From NCBI GenBank assembly GCA_045586185.1, contig JAZMZV010000090.1:1-40632 (forward strand): a stretch of 40,632 nt of DNA. The letters are read 5' to 3'. The notes beneath the pieces were generated by a model. It was not told the origin of the DNA. It saw nothing but the letters and a program-made list of their open reading frames with translations, and ran no database searches. Positions 1-7,507 of this stretch are shown piece by piece. The position numbers were made by a program, and so were the translations under genes. The first letter of the stretch is position 1. Every line of letters starts with the position of its first letter. The DNA comes from RUG11551 sp045586185 (GTDB taxonomy: Bacteria; Planctomycetota; Planctomycetia; Pirellulales; Thermoguttaceae).

Positions 1-26
1 GGAGCTAGAAGCTAAAAGCTGACTCC
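1..26 (-). repeat. partial copy of the TAGCTTC-type 7-bp word repeat
   Basis: Read on the minus strand, the first 26 bases match the core of the repeat found complete at 5186-5361 and 26105-26285 (words of the form TAGCTTC, TAGCTCC). This copy is inverted relative to those two and is cut by the window edge. Confidence 0.6.
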
Positions 27-37
27 AGTTCTTCTAT

Positions 38-108
38 TATAATTAAAGATAATATTATTTGCAATAGGAGCTTTAATGGGTTTTCAAAGTCAAAATATGT
101 GTTATAAT
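38..108 (+). promoter_or_regulatory. candidate -10 elements upstream of hemE
   Basis: Perfect TATAAT hexamers occur at 38-43 and 103-108. The second lies about 10 bases before the hemE ATG, so a transcript from it would be nearly leaderless. The first would give a leader of roughly 70 bases. Neither has a convincing -35 box at the right distance, so this is a weak call. Confidence 0.3.
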
Positions 109-118
109 TATTAAGAGA

Positions 119-1174
119 ATGGAACAAACTCCTGAACTGTATAACAGCCGATTCATGAAAGCCGTTCGCGGCGAATCCGTCGACCGTCCTCCGGTATGGA
201 TGATGCGTCAGGCGGGAAGATATATGGCGGAATATCAAGCAGTTCGGGAGAAAGTTTCGTTTCTGGAATTGTGCCATAACCCGGAGCTTTGCGCTGACGT
301 CATGGTTACAGCCGTCAATAAACTGGGCGTGGACGCTGCAATCATCTTTTCGGATTTGCTGCCGATTCTTGTTCCGCTGGGATTTTCTCTGGAATTCGGT
401 CCGGGGCACGGTCCGATAATTCATAATCCAATTACCAGTCCGGAAGATTTGAAGCGGGTTGTTGAGCTGGAACAGCTGGACGAGCTGGATTTCGTTATGG
501 AAACCGTAGTTCAAACCCGGCGCCAGCTGCCGGCGGACATCCCGTTAATCGGCTTTGCCGGCGCGCCGTTCACTCTTGCCAGCTACATCTTGGAAGGCGG
601 CGCAAGTCGTTCGTTTACAAAGACTAAGCGGTTTATGTACCTGTATTCGGAGGCGTTTAACGATCTGATGGGAACGCTTTCCAGAGCCGTCGCCCTCTAT
701 CTAAAAGGACAGATTGCCGCCGGAGCGCAAGTCGTTCAGCTGTTTGACTCGTGGATAGGCTGCTTATCTCCCTCAGAATACAAAAATTACGTATTTTCTC
801 ACGTCCATACTCTTCTTAGCGAAGTTGAGCAATTTGCGCCAGCTATCCATTTTGGAACCGGGAATCCAGCGTTGATTCCGCTCATGACTCAGGCGGGGGG
901 AACGGTTATCGGCGTTGACTGGCGGCTTGACTTGTCTGACGCCTGGGATTTAATCGACGCCAACGACGGCGGACGCCGCCGATCCGTTCAGGGCAACCTT
1001 GACCCAGCCGTCCTTCTTACCACTCCAGAAGAAATCGCCTCTCAGACTACCGCCATGCTCGACAGCGTTCGTTCTCGACGCGGCTTAATCGTCAATTTAG
1101 GACATGGAATTATCAAAGAAACACCTGTAGAAAATGCGATAAATTTCGTCAAAACAGTCCGAAACTATCGATAA
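119..1174 (+). CDS. hemE: uroporphyrinogen decarboxylase
   Basis: Uroporphyrinogen III decarboxylase removes four acetate carboxyls to make coproporphyrinogen III in cytoplasmic heme synthesis. The 351-residue length is normal for the family. The N-terminal signature is clear (PPVWMMRQAGRYMAEYQ near residues 24-40), as are the FSDLL segment holding the family's catalytic Asp, GFAGAPFTLASYILEGG in the middle, and the closing NLGHGI..ETP motif. The ATG at 119 has only a weak AAGAGA before it. No other heme gene is adjacent. A T-rich run follows the stop codon. The family call is secure. Confidence 0.97.
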   Translation: MEQTPELYNSRFMKAVRGESVDRPPVWMMRQAGRYMAEYQAVREKVSFLELCHNPELCADVMVTAVNKLGVDAAIIFSDLLPILVPLGFSLEFGPGHGPIIHNPITSPEDLKRVVELEQLDELDFVMETVVQTRRQLPADIPLIGFAGAPFTLASYILEGGASRSFTKTKRFMYLYSEAFNDLMGTLSRAVALYLKGQIAAGAQVVQLFDSWIGCLSPSEYKNYVFSHVHTLLSEVEQFAPAIHFGTGNPALIPLMTQAGGTVIGVDWRLDLSDAWDLIDANDGGRRRSVQGNLDPAVLLTTPEEIASQTTAMLDSVRSRRGLIVNLGHGIIKETPVENAINFVKTVRNYR

Positions 1175-1393
1175 TTCTGTTTTTTTTCTTTTTTTTGTTG
1201 AATTCTGTTGTATTATCCAGCCGATAAGAAAAATTGGAATACAGGGAAAGAGTCCGTGTATTCCCCCATGATTATCTTCAGCTTTTGACAAATAGAGGAA
1301 AATTTGTCGTCCCGAAAAGCTAAGTCTCCCAAAAGAAATCATGGTTTTAATGGGTATGTTTTAATTTTTTACAGTCACATAAGGGACCGAGAC

Positions 1394-4300
1394 ATGGACG
1401 TAAAACAATTTTTCAGGAAGAGGTTAGTCGCATACGTGGCGGCATTACTATCCGTAGGACTCTGCGGACTGCCACAAGCTCGCGCAGACCAGAACTATCA
1501 GCCTGATGTCAGCGTTGGCGGTACAATTACCGGCACAAAAGACATCTCCGAATACGGCGTGGCTGAGGGTAATGGTTACACCGCGACCTTCAAAAATCCT
1601 GACGGCAACATGGATGCCACAATTCAGGATTGGAATGTAAGCAACACTGCGACGCAAAACACGTACAACGAAGCTACGTACGACGGAACATTCTATTATG
1701 ACAACCAAGGGGAAGATGGAATCATCTGGAGAAATCCCAAACTGGTTTTGGCGGCTCCAGCAGATTCGACAACGTCAGATCCTCGCAAAGTCAACATAAC
1801 AGTTAAGGGCTCGAACGAGTTTGGTTCCGGTCTTAACGTTGGCGACTGGGGCAATACGATGGGACCGGAATACAATATGCTTCCCATCAAAGCCAAAGAA
1901 GTTGACGTTCTGTTTGGCAGCATGAACGACGGCAACTCAGAAGACCAATACGATGGAACTACCGGCGCCTACGCCGAGGTTACCTTCGCAACGGGCAGCA
2001 ACTCCCACTTCTGGGGCGGCGTTCAGTTCGGCGGTCAAGACGGAGCCAATCTTAAAGGCGATTCCGGAAACACGAAAGTCGTCTTTGAAGAAGGCAGCAC
2101 AACCACCTTCGAAAACCAAAACACCTACTTTGGCGGCGGCGGCTGGAATGCTAACGGCGTAAACAACGGCGGCGACGCTGACGTTACGTTCAAAGGAACG
2201 ACGACGTTCAATCAGCGCGCAGTCTTCGGCGGCGGCGCCAGCGTCCCCTCCGGAGAAGGTCGGGTTAAGGTTGGCAACAGCGACGTTACCTTCGAAAGCG
2301 GAACGAACTACTTCACTGGAAAGAATGCGACCTACGTCGATTCTCAGGGACTCGCCAACCAGAAGAACTACTACGGCGTCTACTTCTCCTCAATCGGAGG
2401 TTTGGACGGTCTGTCTGAAGGCGGAACGGCGAACGTTACCTTCAACGGCGGTACGAACACCTTTGATACGGAAGTCCACTCCGTTGGAAACTACGATTTC
2501 ACACCTTACGGCGACATCATTCGCAGTAAAGACGACTTCGACGTAACCTGGGGCGGAAACAGCAATATCCTCGTTACCGGCGGCGACAACAAGTTCAACG
2601 GTCGTTCGACCTTTGGCGCTCCCAATGGTACGTCCACGCTGAACTTCAACGGCGGCAGAACCCAATTTAACGGTACTGTTCGCTCTGCCAACATGGGCAA
2701 AGGCGATATTCTGGACGACGTTCCGTTCTCCGAGATCAACACGAACTACAACGGTCAGGATATTCCATACGTCTTCTTTGGCGGTAAAACTCTTACTGAC
2801 GAAGATGTAGACTACTGGAACAACTACTACGACGCTCCTGGACACGACGCTTTCCATATGTCGACCAGCGATTACGATCACACAGCTCCGACAATCAACG
2901 TCAATCTTTCCGGTCGAACAAAGGTCGTCCTCAATACAACCGGTTTTGTTGGCGGCGCCGACTACAAACAGCTCGACGGTTCCGTTGACATTGAATTTGA
3001 AAACAACTATACAGACTCCCTGTATAAGGATTTCACCTACGGAGAAGACGGCGCTGAATCGCCCAAAGATCATAAGTTCACCGTTGATTACACCCGTTTC
3101 AATACGAGCGCTAACACGGACGACACCGCCATCGGCGATTATACAGACGGTAAGATTGACGAGACAGACACTTATTATCACAAGCTGATTAAGGACGACG
3201 CCGGTTCTGGAACGTTCACCGTTGGCAAAGGCGCTGAATTACGTATGGGTCTTTACAACACGACTCAGCTTTACAATGCGCCGGATGAAATTCTGGACAA
3301 CGAGCATAATCCCGTTACCCCGGAGAACCCTGGCTACACGACCAACCGCAGCGCTCAGGTTCAGTTGATCGGCAACACGTCTACGTTCACCGCGAACGAG
3401 ACCACCCTTTACTTCACAATTGATCCTAACGGAACATATTGCAAAAACAAGGATGGCGAAGACGTTGAACGCCTCAATGTTGGTCGAATTTCCTTCCAGG
3501 AAATCAACATTGATAAGGATACAAAACTGTATCTGTCCGCTAATTATCAGGGATCGTTATGCCATGAACTGATTGGCGAAGACGGAAAAGACAAAGAGTT
3601 TTACTCCATCGAAGCGTTCCACGATACTGACGGAACTCAATTGAATATCGACCCGGAGATCAACAACATTGGCGGTAAGCACCTGTTCTACAATGTTGGA
3701 GTCGAAGGACTTGCCGATCCCGACGCCGGAACTCCGAACGTTCCGTTCTATGACAAGGCTCGTTTGCACGTAACCTATCACGATCCGCACTCGGTTGTTG
3801 CTGATGGAAACCTCGGACACAACATGGATAATTACCTGCACGAACTGTGCTATCAGCAAGAGGACGATTACCAGGAAGCCCTGGAAGATATTTGGAACAG
3901 CGACGACAAGGTCGAAGCTCAGGAAAAGTTTGACGACCTGGCTGGCGGTATCTACGGCGATTGGCTCAACGCTCAGGTTCAGCGACAGATTGGATTCAAC
4001 AACATGCTCTCCAACCGTTTGGTTACGGACGACATGGGACTGTGCCAGTTCTGCTGCCAGAGCGGCTGCGCGGATTACTCTTCCGCTTGCGAACCGGGCT
4101 GCTACCAGTGCTGCGCCAGACGTCAGTGCGAATTCGGCGGACGCATTTGTGGAAAATATCCGCACTACTGCGAACCGCGCCGTTCCATCTGGGGTTCCTA
4201 CCTGGGCAACTATGGCGATGGTTTTTACTGGAAAGGCTTCACCAAATATCATGAAGAATCCACCGGCATGGCTGTTGGAATTGAATGGAAGAACGTTTGC

Positions 4301-5089
4301 TGCAGAGTCTTCGGCATGTACTTCGGATACTCCACCTCGGATATCTGGCACACCAACTCCGCTCGCGGCAACTCCTACTCCAGAGTTCAGTCGGACGACT
4401 TCACCTTTGGTCTGTATGCGAAATGGGACGCTAACTGCATGGGCGGTTACTGGTTGATGAACGGAACGTTCACCTACAATAACCTGGACGCTGAACGTTA
4501 CTACAACACCCAGTCCTATGACAACAACTTCACAGCCGATCCAAGCGGACTTTCCGCCGCCGCCTACATCGAACGCGGTTGGATGTACGTTGAAAAGCAC
4601 GGATTTGTTGTCAACCCGTACCTGTCAATTCAGTACACCTTCGCTACGATTGACGACTTCACCGAAAATGGTACGTCCAACGTTGGCGGAGTTGAATCGC
4701 CGTCGAATATGAGCCTGTACTGCTACGACATGGCTTATCATTCCTTGAGAGGTCAAGTGGGAGTTCGCGTTAGCCGCGACTTCATCGTTGGCTGCAACAA
4801 CTGGCAGATCCTGAGACTGACCCTCGGCGGAGCTTACGCTCACGAGTTCCTGGATCCGCAAGCGACCTACTACACTCACGTAACGGGAAGCCGCTCCATG
4901 GATCCCAACTCTGAATATGGCGACTTTGAAATGAAGAGCAACGGCTGCAGCCGAGGTTGGGGAAACGTTATGTTCTCCGCTGACTACCGTCTCACTCAGA
5001 GAATGTCGGCGAACTTCCAGTACAACGTGTACTTCAACCAGTACAAGACGGTTCAAGGTCTCAACGCTACGCTGCGATTAGACTTCTAA
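1394..5089 (+). CDS. autotransporter-like outer-membrane protein with Cys-rich linker
   Basis: This is a probable surface protein of about 1231 residues. I start it at ATG 1394, which follows AGGGA and opens a good signal peptide (MDVKQFFRKR, a hydrophobic stretch, then cleavage after QARA). An in-frame TTG at 1304 would extend it but would bury the signal. Residues about 40-860 are a Gly/Asn/Thr-rich passenger with recurring 'VTF.GGTNTF' strands, as in beta-helix passengers. Residues about 880-928 hold eleven cysteines (CQFCC, CYQCC and others). The last 300 residues, from IWGSYLGNYGDGF, have alternating aromatic strands and end in LRLDF, like an autotransporter beta-barrel with a terminal Phe. 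The passenger's function is unknown. The Cys cluster is unusual for autotransporters. The gene stands alone and ends at a strong terminator. Confidence 0.8.
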   Translation: MDVKQFFRKRLVAYVAALLSVGLCGLPQARADQNYQPDVSVGGTITGTKDISEYGVAEGNGYTATFKNPDGNMDATIQDWNVSNTATQNTYNEATYDGTFYYDNQGEDGIIWRNPKLVLAAPADSTTSDPRKVNITVKGSNEFGSGLNVGDWGNTMGPEYNMLPIKAKEVDVLFGSMNDGNSEDQYDGTTGAYAEVTFATGSNSHFWGGVQFGGQDGANLKGDSGNTKVVFEEGSTTTFENQNTYFGGGGWNANGVNNGGDADVTFKGTTTFNQRAVFGGGASVPSGEGRVKVGNSDVTFESGTNYFTGKNATYVDSQGLANQKNYYGVYFSSIGGLDGLSEGGTANVTFNGGTNTFDTEVHSVGNYDFTPYGDIIRSKDDFDVTWGGNSNILVTGGDNKFNGRSTFGAPNGTSTLNFNGGRTQFNGTVRSANMGKGDILDDVPFSEINTNYNGQDIPYVFFGGKTLTDEDVDYWNNYYDAPGHDAFHMSTSDYDHTAPTINVNLSGRTKVVLNTTGFVGGADYKQLDGSVDIEFENNYTDSLYKDFTYGEDGAESPKDHKFTVDYTRFNTSANTDDTAIGDYTDGKIDETDTYYHKLIKDDAGSGTFTVGKGAELRMGLYNTTQLYNAPDEILDNEHNPVTPENPGYTTNRSAQVQLIGNTSTFTANETTLYFTIDPNGTYCKNKDGEDVERLNVGRISFQEINIDKDTKLYLSANYQGSLCHELIGEDGKDKEFYSIEAFHDTDGTQLNIDPEINNIGGKHLFYNVGVEGLADPDAGTPNVPFYDKARLHVTYHDPHSVVADGNLGHNMDNYLHELCYQQEDDYQEALEDIWNSDDKVEAQEKFDDLAGGIYGDWLNAQVQRQIGFNNMLSNRLVTDDMGLCQFCCQSGCADYSSACEPGCYQCCARRQCEFGGRICGKYPHYCEPRRSIWGSYLGNYGDGFYWKGFTKYHEESTGMAVGIEWKNVCCRVFGMYFGYSTSDIWHTNSARGNSYSRVQSDDFTFGLYAKWDANCMGGYWLMNGTFTYNNLDAERYYNTQSYDNNFTADPSGLSAAAYIERGWMYVEKHGFVVNPYLSIQYTFATIDDFTENGTSNVGGVESPSNMSLYCYDMAYHSLRGQVGVRVSRDFIVGCNNWQILRLTLGGAYAHEFLDPQATYYTHVTGSRSMDPNSEYGDFEMKSNGCSRGWGNVMFSADYRLTQRMSANFQYNVYFNQYKTVQGLNATLRLDF

Positions 5090-5111
5090 CTCGTCAATAA
5101 AACAGACAACC

Positions 5112-5184
5112 GCGAGGTTTCTCTCCTCGCTTCGTCAAAGAATAGAATCCCTGTTTGCTTTCGGTCGGCAAACAGGGATTTTTT
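5112..5184 (+). terminator. rho-independent terminator after the autotransporter-like gene
   Basis: The main hairpin is a perfect 13-bp stem, 5146-5158 pairing with 5168-5180 (AATCCCTGTTTGC with its complement), followed by a T run. A smaller GCGAGG/CCTCGC hairpin sits just upstream at 5112-5130. Confidence 0.9.
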
Positions 5185-5185
5185 A

Positions 5186-5361
5186 TGGCTCTTCCGGTAA
5201 GTTGGCGCCTATTGTTGTGAAACAGCTTTTAGCTTCTAGCCTCTAGCTCCTAGCTTTTGATGTTAGCCTCTGACTTTAAAAGCTAAGCTTGGAAGTTCAA
5301 ATGCACAAGCTAATAGCTAGCGGCTAATAGCTAATAGCTTCGCCAAATTGTCGGATGAACC
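5186..5361 (+). repeat. 176-bp dispersed direct repeat, copy A
   Basis: Near-identical to 26105-26285, with a few substitutions and small indels. It begins TGGCTCTTCCGGTAAG and ends GTCGGATGAACC. The centre is made of 7-bp words (TAGCTTC, TAGCCTC, TAGCTCC) and an opposing arm of CTAATAG words, so it can fold back on itself. It lies between the autotransporter gene and the 3' end of the MnmE-like gene and fills most of this 276-bp gap. Confidence 0.9.
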
Positions 5362-5365
5362 TTTT

Positions 5366-6430
5366 TTATTCAATCCATACGCCCTCGCCTGACTGCGGCG
5401 GGTTGGGAATGAGCGTTTGAACAATCGCTTGAAGAAGCGTTTCTATTCCGGTTCCGTCAACCGCGCTGACGCGTACAACGGATTCGTCCGTTTGAGGCGT
5501 TGACTCTAAATCGCATTTGTTCATCACGTCAATTGTTGGGACGTTGGAACGGAACGCTTCTGCCGCTCTGGCTTGTTCTATTGTTGTTACAGAATCGGCA
5601 TCGTCAAACAGACGAACGACCAAATCCGCTTCCGCAATAGCGTTTTTTGCCCGATTGACGCCCTCGCGTTCCAGCTCGTCTGTCGTTTCCCGAATGCCTG
5701 CGGCGTCAACAAACTCAAACAGCCAGCCGTCAATCGTCGTTTGAGCCTGAACGAGGTCGCGCGTCGTACCCTGCTGGGCGTTGACGATTGAACGCTGATA
5801 ACCCAGTATCGCGTTGAGCAGAGACGATTTCCCAACGTTGGGACGTCCAATCAATACGACTCGCCACGGAACGAGCAAATGTTGAGCGACCGCTTTTATT
5901 TCATGGAAACGTTTTTCCAGCTCCTGAGCCTGTTCCTCTTTGCCGTCGGCGCGAAGCTGCGCTATCTTTTCCCGCGTCCGCCGCCCTGCTCCGTTATACT
6001 GGTCAAGCAGAATGGAAGCCGTTCGATACGTTGGCGCCTGTTCCAGCATAGAGAGAATCTTGCGATTATCTTCGCTGACGTTCTGATGAATCCGCCAATT
6101 CTCGACGTCCGATTCTTCTGCTCCCAGTTGAGACAGAATCCGAGCAGTTCGGGCGATAGCCGCTGCGCCGCCGTGTCCGTGAATGACAAATCCCGCTTCG
6201 TCCGTTCGGGCAACGACAACGTCTTCCCCCATTTCCTCCGGCGCTTCCGGGTCAATCAACTGACCAAACAGAACCGCAGACAAGTCCATTGCAGACGGCG
6301 TCGTTTTCCCCTTGGGCTGAAAACAGGCATCCAAAACGTCAGCCGCGCCGTCGCCCCAAAGAGCCGTTGTCGCCAACGCCCCTGCTCCGGAACCGGTTAA
6401 TCGACAGAACAAAGTACAAGGTTTGGACAT
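5366..6430 (-). CDS. MnmE/TrmE-like GTPase, short form
   Basis: MnmE, working with MnmG, modifies wobble uridine in certain tRNAs. This 354-residue protein has a complete G domain at about 188-340: GRPNVGKS (195-202), GTTRD (221-225), DAAGI (242-246), NKCD (304-307) and VSA (321-323). The N-terminal part keeps GEDVVV and HGHGG, which recall MnmE's folate-binding domain, but the family's PGEFT-RAFLNG segment is not recognisable. The chain stops about 14 residues after the G domain. The C-terminal helical part and its FCIGK catalytic cysteine motif are therefore absent (normal MnmE is about 450 residues). The frame is intact and I see no frameshift. It could be a divergent planctomycete MnmE or a paralogue. 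It sits 5 bases downstream of the nitroreductase gene, in one transcription unit. Confidence 0.8.
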   Translation of the reverse strand: MSKPCTLFCRLTGSGAGALATTALWGDGAADVLDACFQPKGKTTPSAMDLSAVLFGQLIDPEAPEEMGEDVVVARTDEAGFVIHGHGGAAAIARTARILSQLGAEESDVENWRIHQNVSEDNRKILSMLEQAPTYRTASILLDQYNGAGRRTREKIAQLRADGKEEQAQELEKRFHEIKAVAQHLLVPWRVVLIGRPNVGKSSLLNAILGYQRSIVNAQQGTTRDLVQAQTTIDGWLFEFVDAAGIRETTDELEREGVNRAKNAIAEADLVVRLFDDADSVTTIEQARAAEAFRSNVPTIDVMNKCDLESTPQTDESVVRVSAVDGTGIETLLQAIVQTLIPNPPQSGEGVWIE

Positions 6431-6435
6431 CTCTG

Positions 6436-7248
6436 TTACTCAATCAGCTGAGTATCAAACGGTTTTTGAGCCGTAGAGCGCAAATAGGGAGCCGACGGGT
6501 ATCCAAAGAGCATTACTGCCCCAACGCGATAACCCTTGGGTAAATCAAGCCCTCTGAGCAGGTTGGGACGATGTTTGAAAATGCCCTCGGCAAACCCGCA
6601 CCAGCACGTTCCCAAACCGAGCGTTTGAGCGTACAAGTCAAAGTTCGACAGAGCAATTACCGGGTCAAACGCCGCGCACGGAGCCGATTTCGGAATCGAC
6701 GCAATTACCATTCCCGGCGCATCGCGGAAAATGACGTCCGTTCCGTTTTTCATGGCGTCAAAATAATGGCTGAATTTTTTAAATTTCCAGCGAAGAATTT
6801 TATTGATAAGCGGACGATTGATAAACCCGTAAATTTTCGTTCTCAGTTCCTCAAAAACGGCTGGACTGGTTACAAACGTAAATCGCAGCGAATGATCGTT
6901 GCAGCCGGTCGCCGTCCAGTTGAGAGCGTTTTTAAGCCGTTCAATCGTCTCCGGTTCGATCGGGCGGTCAGACCAGCTTCGCGTACTGCGGCGCATTCGG
7001 ATCAGATTGAGCATCTGTTCTTCAGACGGGAGTTCGCCTTTTGGCAAGCAGTCGTTCGCGCAGACGCCGTCAACGCTTACCGCGCCAGCCGGACAAATCG
7101 CAACGCAATGCTGGCATTTAATGCAGCAGCTTTCCCGACTCGAAACGACTTGGGCGAAGCCGTCTGCATTTTGCTCCAAAATAATACCGGGACATTCGCG
7201 AACGCACGCTCCGCAGCGAACGCAGGATTTTTGATCAATGACAATCAT
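6436..7248 (-). CDS. ferredoxin-nitroreductase fusion protein
   Basis: A 270-residue protein. The N-terminus is a 2[4Fe-4S] ferredoxin: cysteines 9, 12, 15 and 19, then 42, 45, 48 and 52 in CxxCxxCxxxC spacing. A nitroreductase-family FMN domain follows from about residue 80 (MRRSTRSWSDRPIE is the usual 'RRSxR.F' opening). Such fusions reduce an unknown substrate, probably with electrons passed from the clusters to flavin. It is predicted cytoplasmic, with no signal or membrane segment. It is the first gene of a two-gene minus-strand unit with the MnmE-like GTPase. The substrate cannot be told from sequence. Confidence 0.92.
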   Translation of the reverse strand: MIVIDQKSCVRCGACVRECPGIILEQNADGFAQVVSSRESCCIKCQHCVAICPAGAVSVDGVCANDCLPKGELPSEEQMLNLIRMRRSTRSWSDRPIEPETIERLKNALNWTATGCNDHSLRFTFVTSPAVFEELRTKIYGFINRPLINKILRWKFKKFSHYFDAMKNGTDVIFRDAPGMVIASIPKSAPCAAFDPVIALSNFDLYAQTLGLGTCWCGFAEGIFKHRPNLLRGLDLPKGYRVGAVMLFGYPSAPYLRSTAQKPFDTQLIE

Positions 7249-7507
7249 GGCGTTAAAATAACAATATTTTCAACTTGGTCAGACAAAACTGTCAGGACAA
7301 TTATTAACTCTTTAGGAATTATACCCAATCTTGTTATATTTTCAAGACAGCGCCCCAAAAGAGTATTTGCTATATTTATATATCTATATTTATATATTAA
7401 ATTCCTCTTGACTTTATCTGTTTTTACTGCTAAACTAAGATTCCCATGAAAGTTAAATTCGGGAATTTCACGAATTTTATTATATTTATTTAAACCAAGG
7501 ATTTGAT
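7249..7507. other. AT-rich intergenic region between divergent genes
   Basis: This is the divergent gap between the nitroreductase gene (minus) and the exporter gene (plus). It contains a TATTTATATAT-type low-complexity run near 7370-7400 and presumably both promoters, but I cannot pick a convincing -35/-10 pair. AAGGA at 7497-7501 serves the exporter ATG at 7508. Confidence 0.5.

Noticed and set aside
1304..1393. Upstream TTG start for the autotransporter-like protein
   Set aside because: It would place 30 unlike residues before a good signal peptide; ATG 1394 has AGGGA at a sensible distance.
2390..3181. Long antisense frames across the autotransporter-like gene (also 3557-4600)
   Set aside because: They lie opposite a well-supported gene with signal peptide and barrel, show no motifs and have Val-rich composition typical of antisense shadows.
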